The position numbers were made by a program, and so were the translations under genes. Positions 50,078 to 58,261 of a DNA stretch of 64,000 bases are shown here, piece by piece (positions within the stretch are counted from its first letter, which is position 1; each line of letters opens with the position of its first letter). The notes beneath the pieces were generated by a model that saw nothing but the letters and a program-made list of their open reading frames with translations, did not search any database and was not told the origin of the DNA. The DNA is from an uncultured Phascolarctobacterium sp. (lineage in GTDB: Bacteria > Bacillota > Negativicutes > Acidaminococcales > Acidaminococcaceae): positions 17,369 through 81,368 of the forward strand of contig NZ_CAADXO010000029.1 in the NCBI RefSeq assembly GCF_900753045.1, in the 5' to 3' direction.

Positions 50078-50842
50078 CTAATACTTTGCAGCTAAGAAAC
50101 TGCCTATAAATGCCGAATATTTTTCAGCTATGGGCAATTCATAATCTGCTTCAAAGCTCTTTCTTTTTACGGATACTATTTTTCCCGAAATCGGATTGTA
50201 GCCTTGGCGAATATACTCCTTGCTGTATACACCAACGCCTCTTTTCTGCCATTGCGGTACATCGTTGTAGTTTATATTTCTTGCAAAGAGAAGCTCATTT
50301 TTGAAAGCAACACTTTTCGCCCGCAAATACTGCGTAGCCTCATTTTTCGACAGGCCCTCCTTGCGCAACGTCCAATAGCACCAGGAGTTCAGCGCATTCC
50401 GGTTTGCGTCCTCCTGACGCCACAAAAAATAATCCTTCACAAGTTCAATGTTAGGCAACGGCACAACTCTGCAATCAAAGCAGACCGCCTTACCAAGCGC
50501 CAAGGAAAAATAACCACTGGCTTCACCAGCTAATATAGTATTTATTTTGCGTACTTTGTTAGCAAAAGCGCTATTATCAGGACTGAACAACAAGGATATT
50601 TCATCACTTTCAGTATAACCGTACAAAACCTTGAAACCGCAATTCATAATATGCTTAGTTGTATCAACCATCAAATTACGAAAACGCGTGTCAAAGGGTG
50701 CCTCAAATTTGCATATCCCTCGCGTTAATTTGGTAAAACTGCGTCCGTCAAGCCTTGCTACTATATACATTCCCGGAACTATATATTGATCAATGCTCTG
50801 TTCATACACTCGCATCCGCTTATCAAAATCGTCAAATTTCAT
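50078..50842 (-). CDS. Thg1-like protein (3'-5' RNA polymerase, tRNA 5'-end repair)
   Basis: The 254-residue protein belongs to the tRNA-His guanylyltransferase family, which adds nucleotides to 5' ends. The metal-binding palm motifs are intact: L-D-G-R-S-F-T-K-L with Asp32, and Y-T-E-S-D-E-I with Asp80/Glu81. Bacterial Thg1-like proteins repair truncated tRNA 5' ends in a template-dependent way. It starts 3 bp after the kptA stop and is followed by the ligase gene 18 bp later. Confidence 0.9.
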   Translation of the reverse strand: MKFDDFDKRMRVYEQSIDQYIVPGMYIVARLDGRSFTKLTRGICKFEAPFDTRFRNLMVDTTKHIMNCGFKVLYGYTESDEISLLFSPDNSAFANKVRKINTILAGEASGYFSLALGKAVCFDCRVVPLPNIELVKDYFLWRQEDANRNALNSWCYWTLRKEGLSKNEATQYLRAKSVAFKNELLFARNINYNDVPQWQKRGVGVYSKEYIRQGYNPISGKIVSVKRKSFEADYELPIAEKYSAFIGSFLAAKY

Positions 50843-50845
50843 TAT

Positions 50846-51394
50846 CTAAAGCTCCTTCCATTCCCGTAAAAACTTCTTGGGCACACTTTCCGTCAGCCAC
50901 ACGCCGTTGGCTGAAAGGTAAAACTTATAGCCCGCTCTCGCCATCTCACCTGTTAAAACCGCATAGATAAACGGCTCTCCATGTCTTTTGCCGACATTAT
51001 ACGCTGTTTCGACATTTGCCGATAAATGCACATACAGCCTTTGCTTGGCGATAAGTCCCTGTCTGCTGATGCTCGCAACATATTTAACGCCGGTTCCGTG
51101 ATACAAAAGCTCCGGTGGCACAGCCTCCTCAAGCTCCACATCAACCTTCACGGAATGCCCCTGATTCGCTCTGATTCTCTTCTTATCATCGCTGAATGCG
51201 AAACGCTGCTTGCCATCTTCGGCAACAATCTGCTCCAGCATAAGCATATTAAACACTTCTATCCGGTTAAAGGCAGCCAGCAGTGCTTCCACCTGCGCCC
51301 AACCATGCGCATCCAGCTCAATGCCGACCGCTTGCGGTTTATGCCGCAGCACTAGCGCCAAAAATCTTCCCCATTCATTTAAGCTCTTGCTCAT
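50846..51394 (-). CDS. kptA: RNA 2'-phosphotransferase (KptA/Tpt1)
   Basis: KptA/Tpt1 moves an internal RNA 2'-phosphate to NAD+. The 182-residue protein has the conserved L-R-H-K-P near residue 16 with Arg17/His18, D-A-H-G-W near 28, L-Y-H-G-T-G near 96, V-H-L-S near 121 and V-W-L-T near 168. A 2'-phosphate is exactly what a Trl1-type ligase leaves at a sealed break, so its place beside the ligase is meaningful. A terminator hairpin lies immediately upstream, and the ribosome binding site (AGGCAGGGA) is modest. Confidence 0.92.
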   Translation of the reverse strand: MSKSLNEWGRFLALVLRHKPQAVGIELDAHGWAQVEALLAAFNRIEVFNMLMLEQIVAEDGKQRFAFSDDKKRIRANQGHSVKVDVELEEAVPPELLYHGTGVKYVASISRQGLIAKQRLYVHLSANVETAYNVGKRHGEPFIYAVLTGEMARAGYKFYLSANGVWLTESVPKKFLREWKEL

Positions 51395-51408
51395 AGCATT
51401 TCCCTGCC

Positions 51409-51600
51409 TTATAAAAAAGCAGAACTCCCGAAACTATAGCCATAGTCCCCGGAGTTCTGCTTCTTTTTACGATTATAAATTTTTGCCGAAGCCTTGACCT
51501 TGGTAATCGGCTTCACATTTCCCCAGTTGCCTCGTTTGGAGGCGTTGACTATCTTTTGCTGTTTTTTCGACATTTTTTCATAGCTTACAAATCTTTCCAT
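51409..51600 (-). CDS. Small basic protein in the RNA-repair region
   Basis: The 63-residue frame begins M-E-R-F-V-S-Y-E-K-M-S-K-K-Q-Q-K and is lysine-rich through residue 47, suggesting nucleic-acid binding; GGAAGGA precedes the ATG. Its last 16 codons run through the arms of a strong terminator (51417-51462), and the stop lies in the T run. Either the stop was displaced when the terminator formed or the real protein ends with translation through it. I know no function. Confidence 0.55.
   Translation of the reverse strand: MERFVSYEKMSKKQQKIVNASKRGNWGNVKPITKVKASAKIYNRKKKQNSGDYGYSFGSSAFL
51417..51462 (-). terminator. Terminator/attenuator between the small basic gene and kptA
   Basis: AAGCAGAACTCC pairs with GGAGTTCTGCTT with inner ACTAT/ATAGT pairs, followed by TTTTTTATAAG on the minus strand. 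It lies about 20 bp before the kptA start, so kptA-thg1-ligase expression needs read-through or a promoter that I cannot see. Confidence 0.8.
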
Positions 51601-51703
51601 ATGCTTATCCTTCCATCATCTGTTCTTTTTTATAAAAATAGTTTGTTGCTATGTTAATCTTAACACAGCAGCAAGCTATAATCATGGAAAAAAACATGCG
51701 CAC

Positions 51704-52648
51704 TTAAATTCCCGCGCTGCATTGCATTTGCTCTCTAAGTTTTTTCCTGATAAGCTCCTTAAAGTCCTCCGGCTCACGCACCTTAACCGTCGGTCCGAAG
51801 CTCAGCACACGGAAGAGCATTTCTGTTTCATCGCCCTTGTCATATTGTACTGTCAGCAGGTAGTGCGACTCGTCCAGCTTTTCCGTTTCCTTCACCAGGT
51901 CGGAAAAATGCATCAGTGCGCGTACCATCGTACTGCGTTCATCTTCTATTTCCAAAACCAGCGTCTGCTTGGCAAGCTCTCCCTTCTTCAAGCTTTTTAC
52001 ATGCTCTACTGCCTCTCCCGCTTCTACGGAAATCATTCTGCCTAAATTCAGCGTCACCTGCTTACGCTCTGCTATCGCCTGCAGGCGGAACTTATCATCC
52101 TTGGCCGAATATTCCAATGACACAGGCACCAAATCCGTCCAAACTATAATCGTCCCCTTATTGCTCCTGTAGGAAGCATTCAGATAGCGCTTTTCCCGCA
52201 CGGCATGAAGAATTTCCCGGAAGTTTGCTCTATATTTGGGATTGGTATAAGCATCACCATCCACAAAGCGGTCGAAAAAGACAAACTGCTCAGGCCTGTA
52301 CAAAGGCTCTACAGCCTGCAAAGCAACCTGCTGCCTCGCAATCTCCTCATCCGAAAAGAATAAGCTGATTTTTTCATCAAGGAGCAAGGTTTTCAGCCAT
52401 CGTTTCTGCAGAGCAGTCAGGGGCATCGACGGCTTATTTTTCAGAGGCGTGCCAAGCTCCGGCGTCAGCAGTTTCCACGTTCCGTCGCCAAGCGCAGGCA
52501 AAAGCTGCAGCACACTGTCGCCATAGGCACCCTCACGAACGAGCTGCTGCATGCTTGCTGCAGACAGTTTTCTGTCAAGCGCCTGCGTCAGCACCTGCGC
52601 CACAACATTATAATAGGTTCCGTAAACCTCACTGAACACTGTGCTCAT
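51704..52648 (-). CDS. WYL-domain protein (first of two adjacent)
   Basis: The 314-residue protein has a WYL-type core from about residue 130: I-L-H-A-V-R-E-K-R-Y-L-N-A-S-Y-R-S-N-K-G, then P-V-S-L-E-Y-S-A-K-D-D-K-F-R-L-Q-A-I and a C-terminal WCX-like part (F-G-P-T-V-K-V-R-E-P). There is no clear N-terminal helix-turn-helix. WYL proteins sense ligands, probably nucleic acids or nucleotides, and regulate repair and defence genes. Its ATG abuts the stop of the second WYL gene. Confidence 0.85.
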   Translation of the reverse strand: MSTVFSEVYGTYYNVVAQVLTQALDRKLSAASMQQLVREGAYGDSVLQLLPALGDGTWKLLTPELGTPLKNKPSMPLTALQKRWLKTLLLDEKISLFFSDEEIARQQVALQAVEPLYRPEQFVFFDRFVDGDAYTNPKYRANFREILHAVREKRYLNASYRSNKGTIIVWTDLVPVSLEYSAKDDKFRLQAIAERKQVTLNLGRMISVEAGEAVEHVKSLKKGELAKQTLVLEIEDERSTMVRALMHFSDLVKETEKLDESHYLLTVQYDKGDETEMLFRVLSFGPTVKVREPEDFKELIRKKLREQMQCSAGI

Positions 52649-53896
52649 CTACACTTCACCTGCTTTCTTCACGCCATACATGGCGTACACCTCAGCCAAA
52701 TCATGCCAAAACTTTTCTTCCACAGCCTTATTGCTGCAAGAAAAGCTTTCAATGCGACCGATAAAGGTACGCAGCCAGGGCAGCATTTCGCCTGCATCAT
52801 GCACATCGGCAACAAAACGATAATGCTCAGCATCTGTTTTTTCCACTCGTCCGCAGCGCTTTTCCCGCTCCAGACATTGTAAAATATACGGCTCATCACT
52901 GCTGATGCGCACTACAAGCTCCACATGCTCCAAGGCATCAGCAGGCCCTCTGTTCATAGATACACCACACAAATGCTGTTCCATCTGCTCAGCCATAGCA
53001 TAAAATTTATCGTAATCACGCACGTCCTTCGCTTCCAGAACGCGTTCCAGATTATCCAAGCGGCAGAAAATAATCCTATGCGCCTTAAAGAACCAGCACA
53101 TCACATAACGCCTGCCACTTTGCGTGCTTACATAAATCTTCAGCGGTAGCACGCGGAAAGAAATGTTCTTGCCTTTGGAAGAACAGCTTTCAATACGCAC
53201 GCACTGCCTGTGCTCCATCGCCGCCAGCAAATCAAGCAGCACATCACTCTCCAAGGCATGCAGCAGATAATGATGCTTGTAGGAAAATACGCTGTTGCCC
53301 GCAGCAAATTTATCCTCTATAAAGCTGCCCACAACACCTATCTGATTCGTTTCCGCAAAAAAGCTCACGGCCTCACGCCAGACCGCCAAATCAACTTCAT
53401 CCCTGCTGCGCTCATAATATAATTCCCGCCCGCATTTTTCATTTTCTATTAACCCAAGCTCTGCATATTCTGCTAATTTCTTGCGCACAGTGGAAATATC
53501 CAGCGCCGTCGGTTCGTCAAAACAAGATAAATACGCTGCATCCAGCCTTTCCATAAGCTGACGCAGAGTAAATTTTTCACCAGGCTGCAAAATATCCAAC
53601 AGGAAAAAATGCAGCATGATATCATTCGCCGTAAAGCTCTTCGCCTTCAACGCCTTGTAAAAAGGATTATGCCGGATTTTTCTGCTGTCTACGGAAATAA
53701 AGCAGTTCTTGCCGCCGGCATTCTGACGAAAATACATATATTCACCCAGCCAGCTTTCAATGCGCCTGCGCTCATTGTCATAACTGCGGGCGCTTTTATC
53801 CGCAAAATCAGCTCTGCTCTTAAAGCCAAAGACATAAAAATCACGCATCAGCAGGCGTATATTATCAAAGTTTTTTATTAACTCATTAAAAGCCAC
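52649..53896 (-). CDS. WYL-domain transcriptional regulator (second of two adjacent)
   Basis: The 415-residue protein has an N-terminal helical region (D-F-Y-V-F-G-F-K-S-R... S-Y-D-N-E-R-R-R-I-E-S-W) with a winged-helix look near 115-150 (F-T-L-R-Q-L-M-E-R-L...D-I-S-T-V-R-K-K-L-A-E-Y), then a WYL core (V-R-I-E-S-C-S-S-K-G-K...V-L-P-L-K-I-Y...Y-V-M-C-W) and a WCX-like C-terminus. I place the start at GTG 53896, nine bases after AAGGAGG; a GTG at 53905 is too close. It is the first gene of the block and the likely DNA-binding partner. Confidence 0.85.
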   Translation of the reverse strand: MAFNELIKNFDNIRLLMRDFYVFGFKSRADFADKSARSYDNERRRIESWLGEYMYFRQNAGGKNCFISVDSRKIRHNPFYKALKAKSFTANDIMLHFFLLDILQPGEKFTLRQLMERLDAAYLSCFDEPTALDISTVRKKLAEYAELGLIENEKCGRELYYERSRDEVDLAVWREAVSFFAETNQIGVVGSFIEDKFAAGNSVFSYKHHYLLHALESDVLLDLLAAMEHRQCVRIESCSSKGKNISFRVLPLKIYVSTQSGRRYVMCWFFKAHRIIFCRLDNLERVLEAKDVRDYDKFYAMAEQMEQHLCGVSMNRGPADALEHVELVVRISSDEPYILQCLEREKRCGRVEKTDAEHYRFVADVHDAGEMLPWLRTFIGRIESFSCSNKAVEEKFWHDLAEVYAMYGVKKAGEV

Positions 53897-53931
53897 AAGC
53901 AACACCCTCCTTCCGCAGTAAATACGATGAA

Positions 53932-53951
53932 CAGTATTAAAAAATATACTG
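53932..53951. promoter_or_regulatory. Inverted repeat in the leader of the WYL operon
   Basis: CAGTAT and ATACTG form a perfect repeat with an 8-bp spacer, about 40 bp before the WYL gene start. It could be the operator for autoregulation by the WYL protein. Confidence 0.35.
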
Positions 53952-54004
53952 CTAACTCAGCGCCACTTTTTCACACAAGCACTGATTTATCCTTAGTATA
54001 GCAC

Positions 54005-54033
54005 ATAATAGTGACAGATTTTGTCTATATCAA
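54005..54033 (-). promoter_or_regulatory. Promoter of the WYL operon
   Basis: TTGATA (54033-54028) and TATTAT (54010-54005) are spaced by exactly 17 bp. Confidence 0.6.
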
Positions 54034-54103
54034 ATAATTGAATACGCCCTAAAATAAAAAAAGCAAATGCAGCTTTTTCTGCAGTTTTTCATAGGCAGCA
54101 AGA

Positions 54104-54153
54104 AAAGCACAGCTATCAGCATGCTTTATGCATGTAGAACAGCTGCGCTTTTG
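54104..54153 (-). terminator. Terminator of the RlaP-like gene
   Basis: AAAAGC-CAGCT and GCATG arms pair with CATGC and AGCTG-GCTTTT, directly after the stop codon. Confidence 0.75.
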
Positions 54154-54155
54154 GA

Positions 54156-54908
54156 TTAATGCAGATACTTCAAAAACAACGCATTAAGCTCGTCGCACCC
54201 CTGCCTGCGTTCCTCCGGCAGGCTCCTGATTTTCTCTTTAAGACGCGGAAATTCTTCTTCAATAAAATTATTTATCTCGTCCACTCTCGGAATCAGCTTC
54301 AGCTCCGGCACCTCCATCTTGATGCGCAAAAGCTCCTGTACGGATTCATAAAGATATGTAGGCAAATCAGTTGCAACCAATTCTGCAAAACGCATTGGTG
54401 GCGGAGTATAGGTTCTTAAAATCCATCTGCAGGCAAGCAAAGGCCGCAAAACATAAAAGTACTTTTTAGCTCGCACCATCTCTCCCCGCAGATACTCCCG
54501 ATAGTTGCCGTCTGCCATATTCAGATAATGATAAAGTCCGCTCTTCGCGGAAAAATAGTTTTCCATAATGGGAATAAATTCTTGGCTGAAAGCAGTTTCC
54601 CTATAAACAATCGGTGATTTAAACCATTCGAATACCGACGGATTGGAACGATGCAAAAGCCTTAACGCCTTCTGCAAATCCCAGCCGTTGACATCCAGCA
54701 AATCGTTGATAGGAAATTCCAGCACATCCCTCGTCTGTTCTAATTTTAAATAATAATCACGCGGACGCACATAAATAAAACGTACATCAAAATCACTGTC
54801 CGGAGATTCAAAGCCCCATGCACGGCTTCCCGATTCAACTGCGTGGAGAATCCTGACGTTTTCCTGTTTTTCTATCTGCTGTAATTTTTCAATGATAACT
54901 TTTCGCAT
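54156..54908 (-). CDS. RlaP-like DNA polymerase beta-superfamily nucleotidyltransferase
   Basis: The 250-residue protein has the nucleotidyltransferase signature G-S-R-A-W-G-F-E-S-P-D-S-D-F-D-V-R near residue 27, with the D-x-D metal pair, and matches the COG3541 group named RlaP for its association with RNA ligases. I infer 3'-end nucleotide addition or RNA-end modification in repair. ATG at 54908 is preferred to two upstream GTG codons, with GAGGTG eight bases before. It has its own promoter and terminator but lies next to, and in line with, the WYL-KptA-Thg1-ligase genes. Confidence 0.8.
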   Translation of the reverse strand: MRKVIIEKLQQIEKQENVRILHAVESGSRAWGFESPDSDFDVRFIYVRPRDYYLKLEQTRDVLEFPINDLLDVNGWDLQKALRLLHRSNPSVFEWFKSPIVYRETAFSQEFIPIMENYFSAKSGLYHYLNMADGNYREYLRGEMVRAKKYFYVLRPLLACRWILRTYTPPPMRFAELVATDLPTYLYESVQELLRIKMEVPELKLIPRVDEINNFIEEEFPRLKEKIRSLPEERRQGCDELNALFLKYLH

Positions 54909-54939
54909 TGTCACCACACCTCACCCTCGCTACGCGTTA

Positions 54940-54968
54940 ATTATATTTTACACTACAAGCGCCGTAAA
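54940..54968 (-). promoter_or_regulatory. Promoter of the RlaP-like gene
   Basis: TTTACG (54968-54963) and TATAAT (54945-54940) are spaced by exactly 17 bp. Confidence 0.65.
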
Positions 54969-55031
54969 ATCATTGATAAAAAATTGCGCACTTGCGAGCT
55001 TAAAGGTTATGTGCGGATTTTGCCGAAAGCC

Positions 55032-55280
55032 TCAGCCTTCATCCTTGATGTTTTCTATTTCATCCTGGACATCATTACGACTCTCTTCCAAATCGTCGTA
55101 GCTTTCACCGTTAGCTTCTCTTTCTGCTATTTCATCCTCTATATCGGACTTTTCTTCCTCAAGGCCCAAAAGCTCGTCACTTGCAGCATATGCATAATTA
55201 TCTTGAGGAAAAACAAGCGGCATAACCGCAAATAACGACATAATCAGTAAAACCTTAGCTATTATACTTTTTATTTTCAT
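55032..55280 (-). CDS. Small secreted acidic coiled-coil protein
   Basis: The 82-residue protein has a signal peptide (residues 1-33, ending A-Y-A-A) and a short mature part very rich in Glu and Asp that should form a coiled coil (E-E-E-K-S-D-I-E-D-E-I-A-E-R-E). It has no known family. An AAGGTG site precedes the ATG. A role in the envelope or in binding cations is possible but unproven. Confidence 0.6.
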   Translation of the reverse strand: MKIKSIIAKVLLIMSLFAVMPLVFPQDNYAYAASDELLGLEEEKSDIEDEIAEREANGESYDDLEESRNDVQDEIENIKDEG

Positions 55281-55352
55281 AATTGCACCTTCCCGACATA
55301 TTTTTCAAATTGTCATTGCGCATGTTCCTGCCAATATGTTATCTATTTTTGC

Positions 55353-56156
55353 TTACCACTCTAAGGTAAGGCCAACGCCAACCTCATGTACAGGCAAATG
55401 CGTATGCAAGGCAAATTTTGCCGCCAGATTAGTACAATGGCAGGGATAGATAGTACCCTCAACATTTCGCTTCAGATAATCTGCAGTCGCTAAGGTCTGC
55501 TGCGAATTACCACTGAAAAGATGCAAGCCGCCGATAATACTCTTAATCACACTACAGCCTGTTACCTGCTTAGCATACTCAACGATATTGCAAATACCTG
55601 CATGAGAGCAGCCGGTTATTATATATATTCCGTCCTTCTGCTTGTAGACCAACGCTGAATCATCCATTACATAATCATCGTGCCAACCGTCAGCCAAGCA
55701 ATGCTCTCCCACCGGCTTTTTATTTTCAAAGTCATTCACTCTGGGAATCTCTCCCAAAAACACAAGCTGCTCATCAAGCCATAAAGGCTCTCTTGTCAGC
55801 CTAAAAGCAAACCTGTCCTGAAGATAAGCCTCCGAAACGGGAAGCGAAATGCTCAGACCTTCTGCTTTTTTTGACTCCATAATTCCGGGATGAGCTACAA
55901 GCAAAGGCTTTTTCTGCAACTTGGGATAAAAAGCAAAACCTCCGGTATGATCATTATGCCCATGTGAGATGATTACAGCGTCAAGATGTTCAAGGTCTAT
56001 CCCCAGCTTTGCGGCATTCTTCAAATACACATCGCTATAGCCTGTATCAAAAAGATATTTTTTCTCACCGTTTTCTATGTATATACTTAAAGCGGGCTCG
56101 GCAAGATAATATTGATCAATGTAGGTGTTGTTATCTGCAAGGACTACCAGTTTCAT
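55353..56156 (-). CDS. MBL-fold metallo-hydrolase
   Basis: The 267-residue protein has the metal motif S-H-G-H-N-D-H-T-G-G near residue 66 and a later C-S-H-A-G-I-C-N near 191, as in the group annotated as RFA-P-synthase-like/7,8-dihydropterin-type MBL proteins. The substrate is unknown. The ATG at 56156 is chosen because AAGGAG lies seven bases upstream. It is a lone gene. Confidence 0.85.
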   Translation of the reverse strand: MKLVVLADNNTYIDQYYLAEPALSIYIENGEKKYLFDTGYSDVYLKNAAKLGIDLEHLDAVIISHGHNDHTGGFAFYPKLQKKPLLVAHPGIMESKKAEGLSISLPVSEAYLQDRFAFRLTREPLWLDEQLVFLGEIPRVNDFENKKPVGEHCLADGWHDDYVMDDSALVYKQKDGIYIITGCSHAGICNIVEYAKQVTGCSVIKSIIGGLHLFSGNSQQTLATADYLKRNVEGTIYPCHCTNLAAKFALHTHLPVHEVGVGLTLEW

Positions 56157-56223
56157 TAGCATTCTCCTTATTTTTTATTGTTTTAATTATACCATGCTCG
56201 TATCAATCATAACACCTATATTA

Positions 56224-56273
56224 AACTAAAACCCGCCCCTGTGCTGTGAAAGCATAAGGACGGGTTTTAGTTT
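56224..56273 (-). terminator. Terminator of the kdpDE-like unit
   Basis: AAACTAAAACCCG pairs with CGGGTTTTAGTTT with inner CCT/AGG and GCT/AGC pairs. It lies between the response regulator and the MBL-fold gene. Confidence 0.75.
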
Positions 56274-56311
56274 ATCATGGTATTAGCCATCTGTACACTT
56301 TTCAGCAGATT

Positions 56312-57025
56312 TTATTCTTCATCTTCTGCCAGCATACGATAACCTACACCAAGTTCATTGACGATATAGCGCTTTTCTCCAGGTGTCACACCCATTTTCT
56401 TCCTGATATTTTTCATATTTACCTGTAGCTTTTTGACGCTCCCATAATCAGAATATCCCCATACTGCTTGGATTATGGCAGCATAAGTCAGCACCTTTCC
56501 CGCATGGATGGAGAGGAAAGTCAAAATATTGTATTCCGTCTGTGTAAGTTCAACTTCTTCACCATCAACAAAAACCTGCCTTTTCTCGTAATCAATCAGC
56601 AAATCTTGAAATTTAAATTTACCGCCGTGATTACCTTCGTTTTTCTCGCTGTAACGATGACTGCGAAGAACTGCGCGGATACGAGCCAGCAGTTCCTCAG
56701 TTCCAAACGGCTTGGTAATATAATCATTCGCGCCAAGGTCTAAGGCTTCCACCTTATCCATTTCGCCGGAACGGGCAGAAAGGACAATGATGGGAACAGT
56801 ATCCGTTTTTCTAACATCCTGAATCAAGCTCAAGCCATCACGATCCGGCAACCCGAGATCAAGAACAATTAGGTCCGGATGATAAGAAGCGTACATCATC
56901 ATGCCGAGCGCGCAGGTTTCTGCACAAATCACCTGATAGTCGCTTATTTCCAAATTTGCTTTAATAAAGCTTAGAATGTTGGCTTCATCTTCTACGATTA
57001 GAATTTTGAATTTATTATTGCTCAT
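56312..57025 (-). CDS. KdpE-like response regulator
   Basis: The 237-residue protein has a receiver domain (acidic pair near residue 12-13, phosphoacceptor Asp56 in I-V-L-D-L-G-L-P-D, Lys near 105 in T-K-P-F) and an OmpR-type winged helix (T-Q-T-E-Y-N-I-L...V-G-Y-R-M). The start at 57025 is chosen for GAGG spacing and overlaps the kinase stop by 11 bp, so kinase and regulator are coupled. In KdpDE systems it controls potassium uptake genes. Confidence 0.9.
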   Translation of the reverse strand: MSNNKFKILIVEDEANILSFIKANLEISDYQVICAETCALGMMMYASYHPDLIVLDLGLPDRDGLSLIQDVRKTDTVPIIVLSARSGEMDKVEALDLGANDYITKPFGTEELLARIRAVLRSHRYSEKNEGNHGGKFKFQDLLIDYEKRQVFVDGEEVELTQTEYNILTFLSIHAGKVLTYAAIIQAVWGYSDYGSVKKLQVNMKNIRKKMGVTPGEKRYIVNELGVGYRMLAEDEE

Positions 57026-58073
57026 CATCACACCCTCTTGCCAAAGAAAAGCGGAATACAGCACCGCCGCCCTTCCGATTTTCTACAAAAATCTCGCTGT
57101 CATGCGCCTTAATAATAGCAGCACAAACCGAAATACCGATGCCCATATTGCTGCGCGTTCCGTCTATCGGTGCTGCAGACTTTTTATAGCATCCGGTAAA
57201 AATCTTGTTCAAAACTTCCTCCGGAATACCACACCCATTGTCGGCAACTTCAAATATGGCCTTGTCTCCTGCAAGGTAAACCGATAGCTTCAGCTCTGTC
57301 ATACCTTTCGCATGAAACACGGCATTTTCCAAAAAGTTCAGCAACACCTGCTCGATGAGAATAGAATCCATAGGAATATCCACAAATTCGGCCGGTATCT
57401 GCGTAAGCACCTTCTGATTCGGGTGCTTCTTTGAGAACTTCATAAGCACAGAGTCAATCAGTTCATCCAAAACGATTGGCGTTTTCACGATTTTTACCTT
57501 GGCACCGTCGATTCTTGTAACAGCCAACAGATTTTCGACCATACGGATAAGCCATTCACTATCCTCTTGAATCTCTCCCAACAGCTTTAGCTTCTGTTCT
57601 TCCGAAAGTGCATCCTTCTTGGAAATCAGCGTAGAAGATGAGCCATATATTGATGTAAGAGGTGTACGCAAATCATGGGAGATTGCCCGCAGCAGATTGC
57701 CCCTCATCCTCTCCTTTTCGCTTTCTGCCCGCAAATTCTCCTGGTCGCGTATCCTACTGTTCAACGTACTGGTAGAAACGGCAACAACCAGCATAATTAT
57801 AGCTGATAAGATACTTTCTTCTACGTAAAAATCAAAAGTATAATACGGATAAGTAAAGGCAAAATTTACGGCAAATACACTTAAGACGGCCGAAACAATA
57901 CCATAGCAATATCCGTGCGTTTTCAGCGATATCAGAAATACGCCGAAAACAAAAATCATAGGAACCAGCGTTTGCGTTGTAAAGAGCTTCCGAATCAGAA
58001 GATTAATGGCAAAGGCGCCGAAAAAAACACAGACCGAAAACAAAATATCTTCTTGTCGTTGTTGATGCTTCAT
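57015..58073 (-). CDS. Short KdpD-like sensor histidine kinase
   Basis: The 352-residue kinase has DUF4118-type membrane segments (residues 10-100, the KdpD transmembrane module), a HisKA domain with His133 in A-I-S-H-D-L-R-T-P-L-T-S-I-Y-G-S, and an HATPase domain (N-F-L-E-N-A-V near 250, D-N-G-C-G-I-P). It lacks the large N-terminal KdpD and USP domains of classical KdpD. The start at 58073 follows AGGAG; the longer frame upstream runs through the promoter. It is divergent from the potassium transporter genes it likely controls. Confidence 0.88.
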   Translation of the reverse strand: MKHQQRQEDILFSVCVFFGAFAINLLIRKLFTTQTLVPMIFVFGVFLISLKTHGYCYGIVSAVLSVFAVNFAFTYPYYTFDFYVEESILSAIIMLVVAVSTSTLNSRIRDQENLRAESEKERMRGNLLRAISHDLRTPLTSIYGSSSTLISKKDALSEEQKLKLLGEIQEDSEWLIRMVENLLAVTRIDGAKVKIVKTPIVLDELIDSVLMKFSKKHPNQKVLTQIPAEFVDIPMDSILIEQVLLNFLENAVFHAKGMTELKLSVYLAGDKAIFEVADNGCGIPEEVLNKIFTGCYKKSAAPIDGTRSNMGIGISVCAAIIKAHDSEIFVENRKGGGAVFRFSLARGCDDEQ

Positions 58074-58103
58074 AATGCTTCTCCTAATTATTTTTACAAA
58101 CCC

Positions 58104-58132
58104 ATTATACTTCACGAGCAAAAGCGCTTCAA
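58104..58132 (-). promoter_or_regulatory. Promoter of the kdpDE-like unit
   Basis: TTGAAG (58132-58127) and TATAAT (58109-58104) are spaced by exactly 17 bp. The divergent ktrB-type gene starts 130 bp away, so a shared regulatory region is likely. Confidence 0.65.
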
Positions 58133-58261
58133 GCCGTATTACCGGATAATGTTGCTCCATACCCGTTTCTTTACCAAATCTACACCGCAGAAATGCTATG
58201 ATAGGAATAAGCAAAGCAACGCTCAATAAACACATCACTTGATGAACAAGAAGGTGTAATT

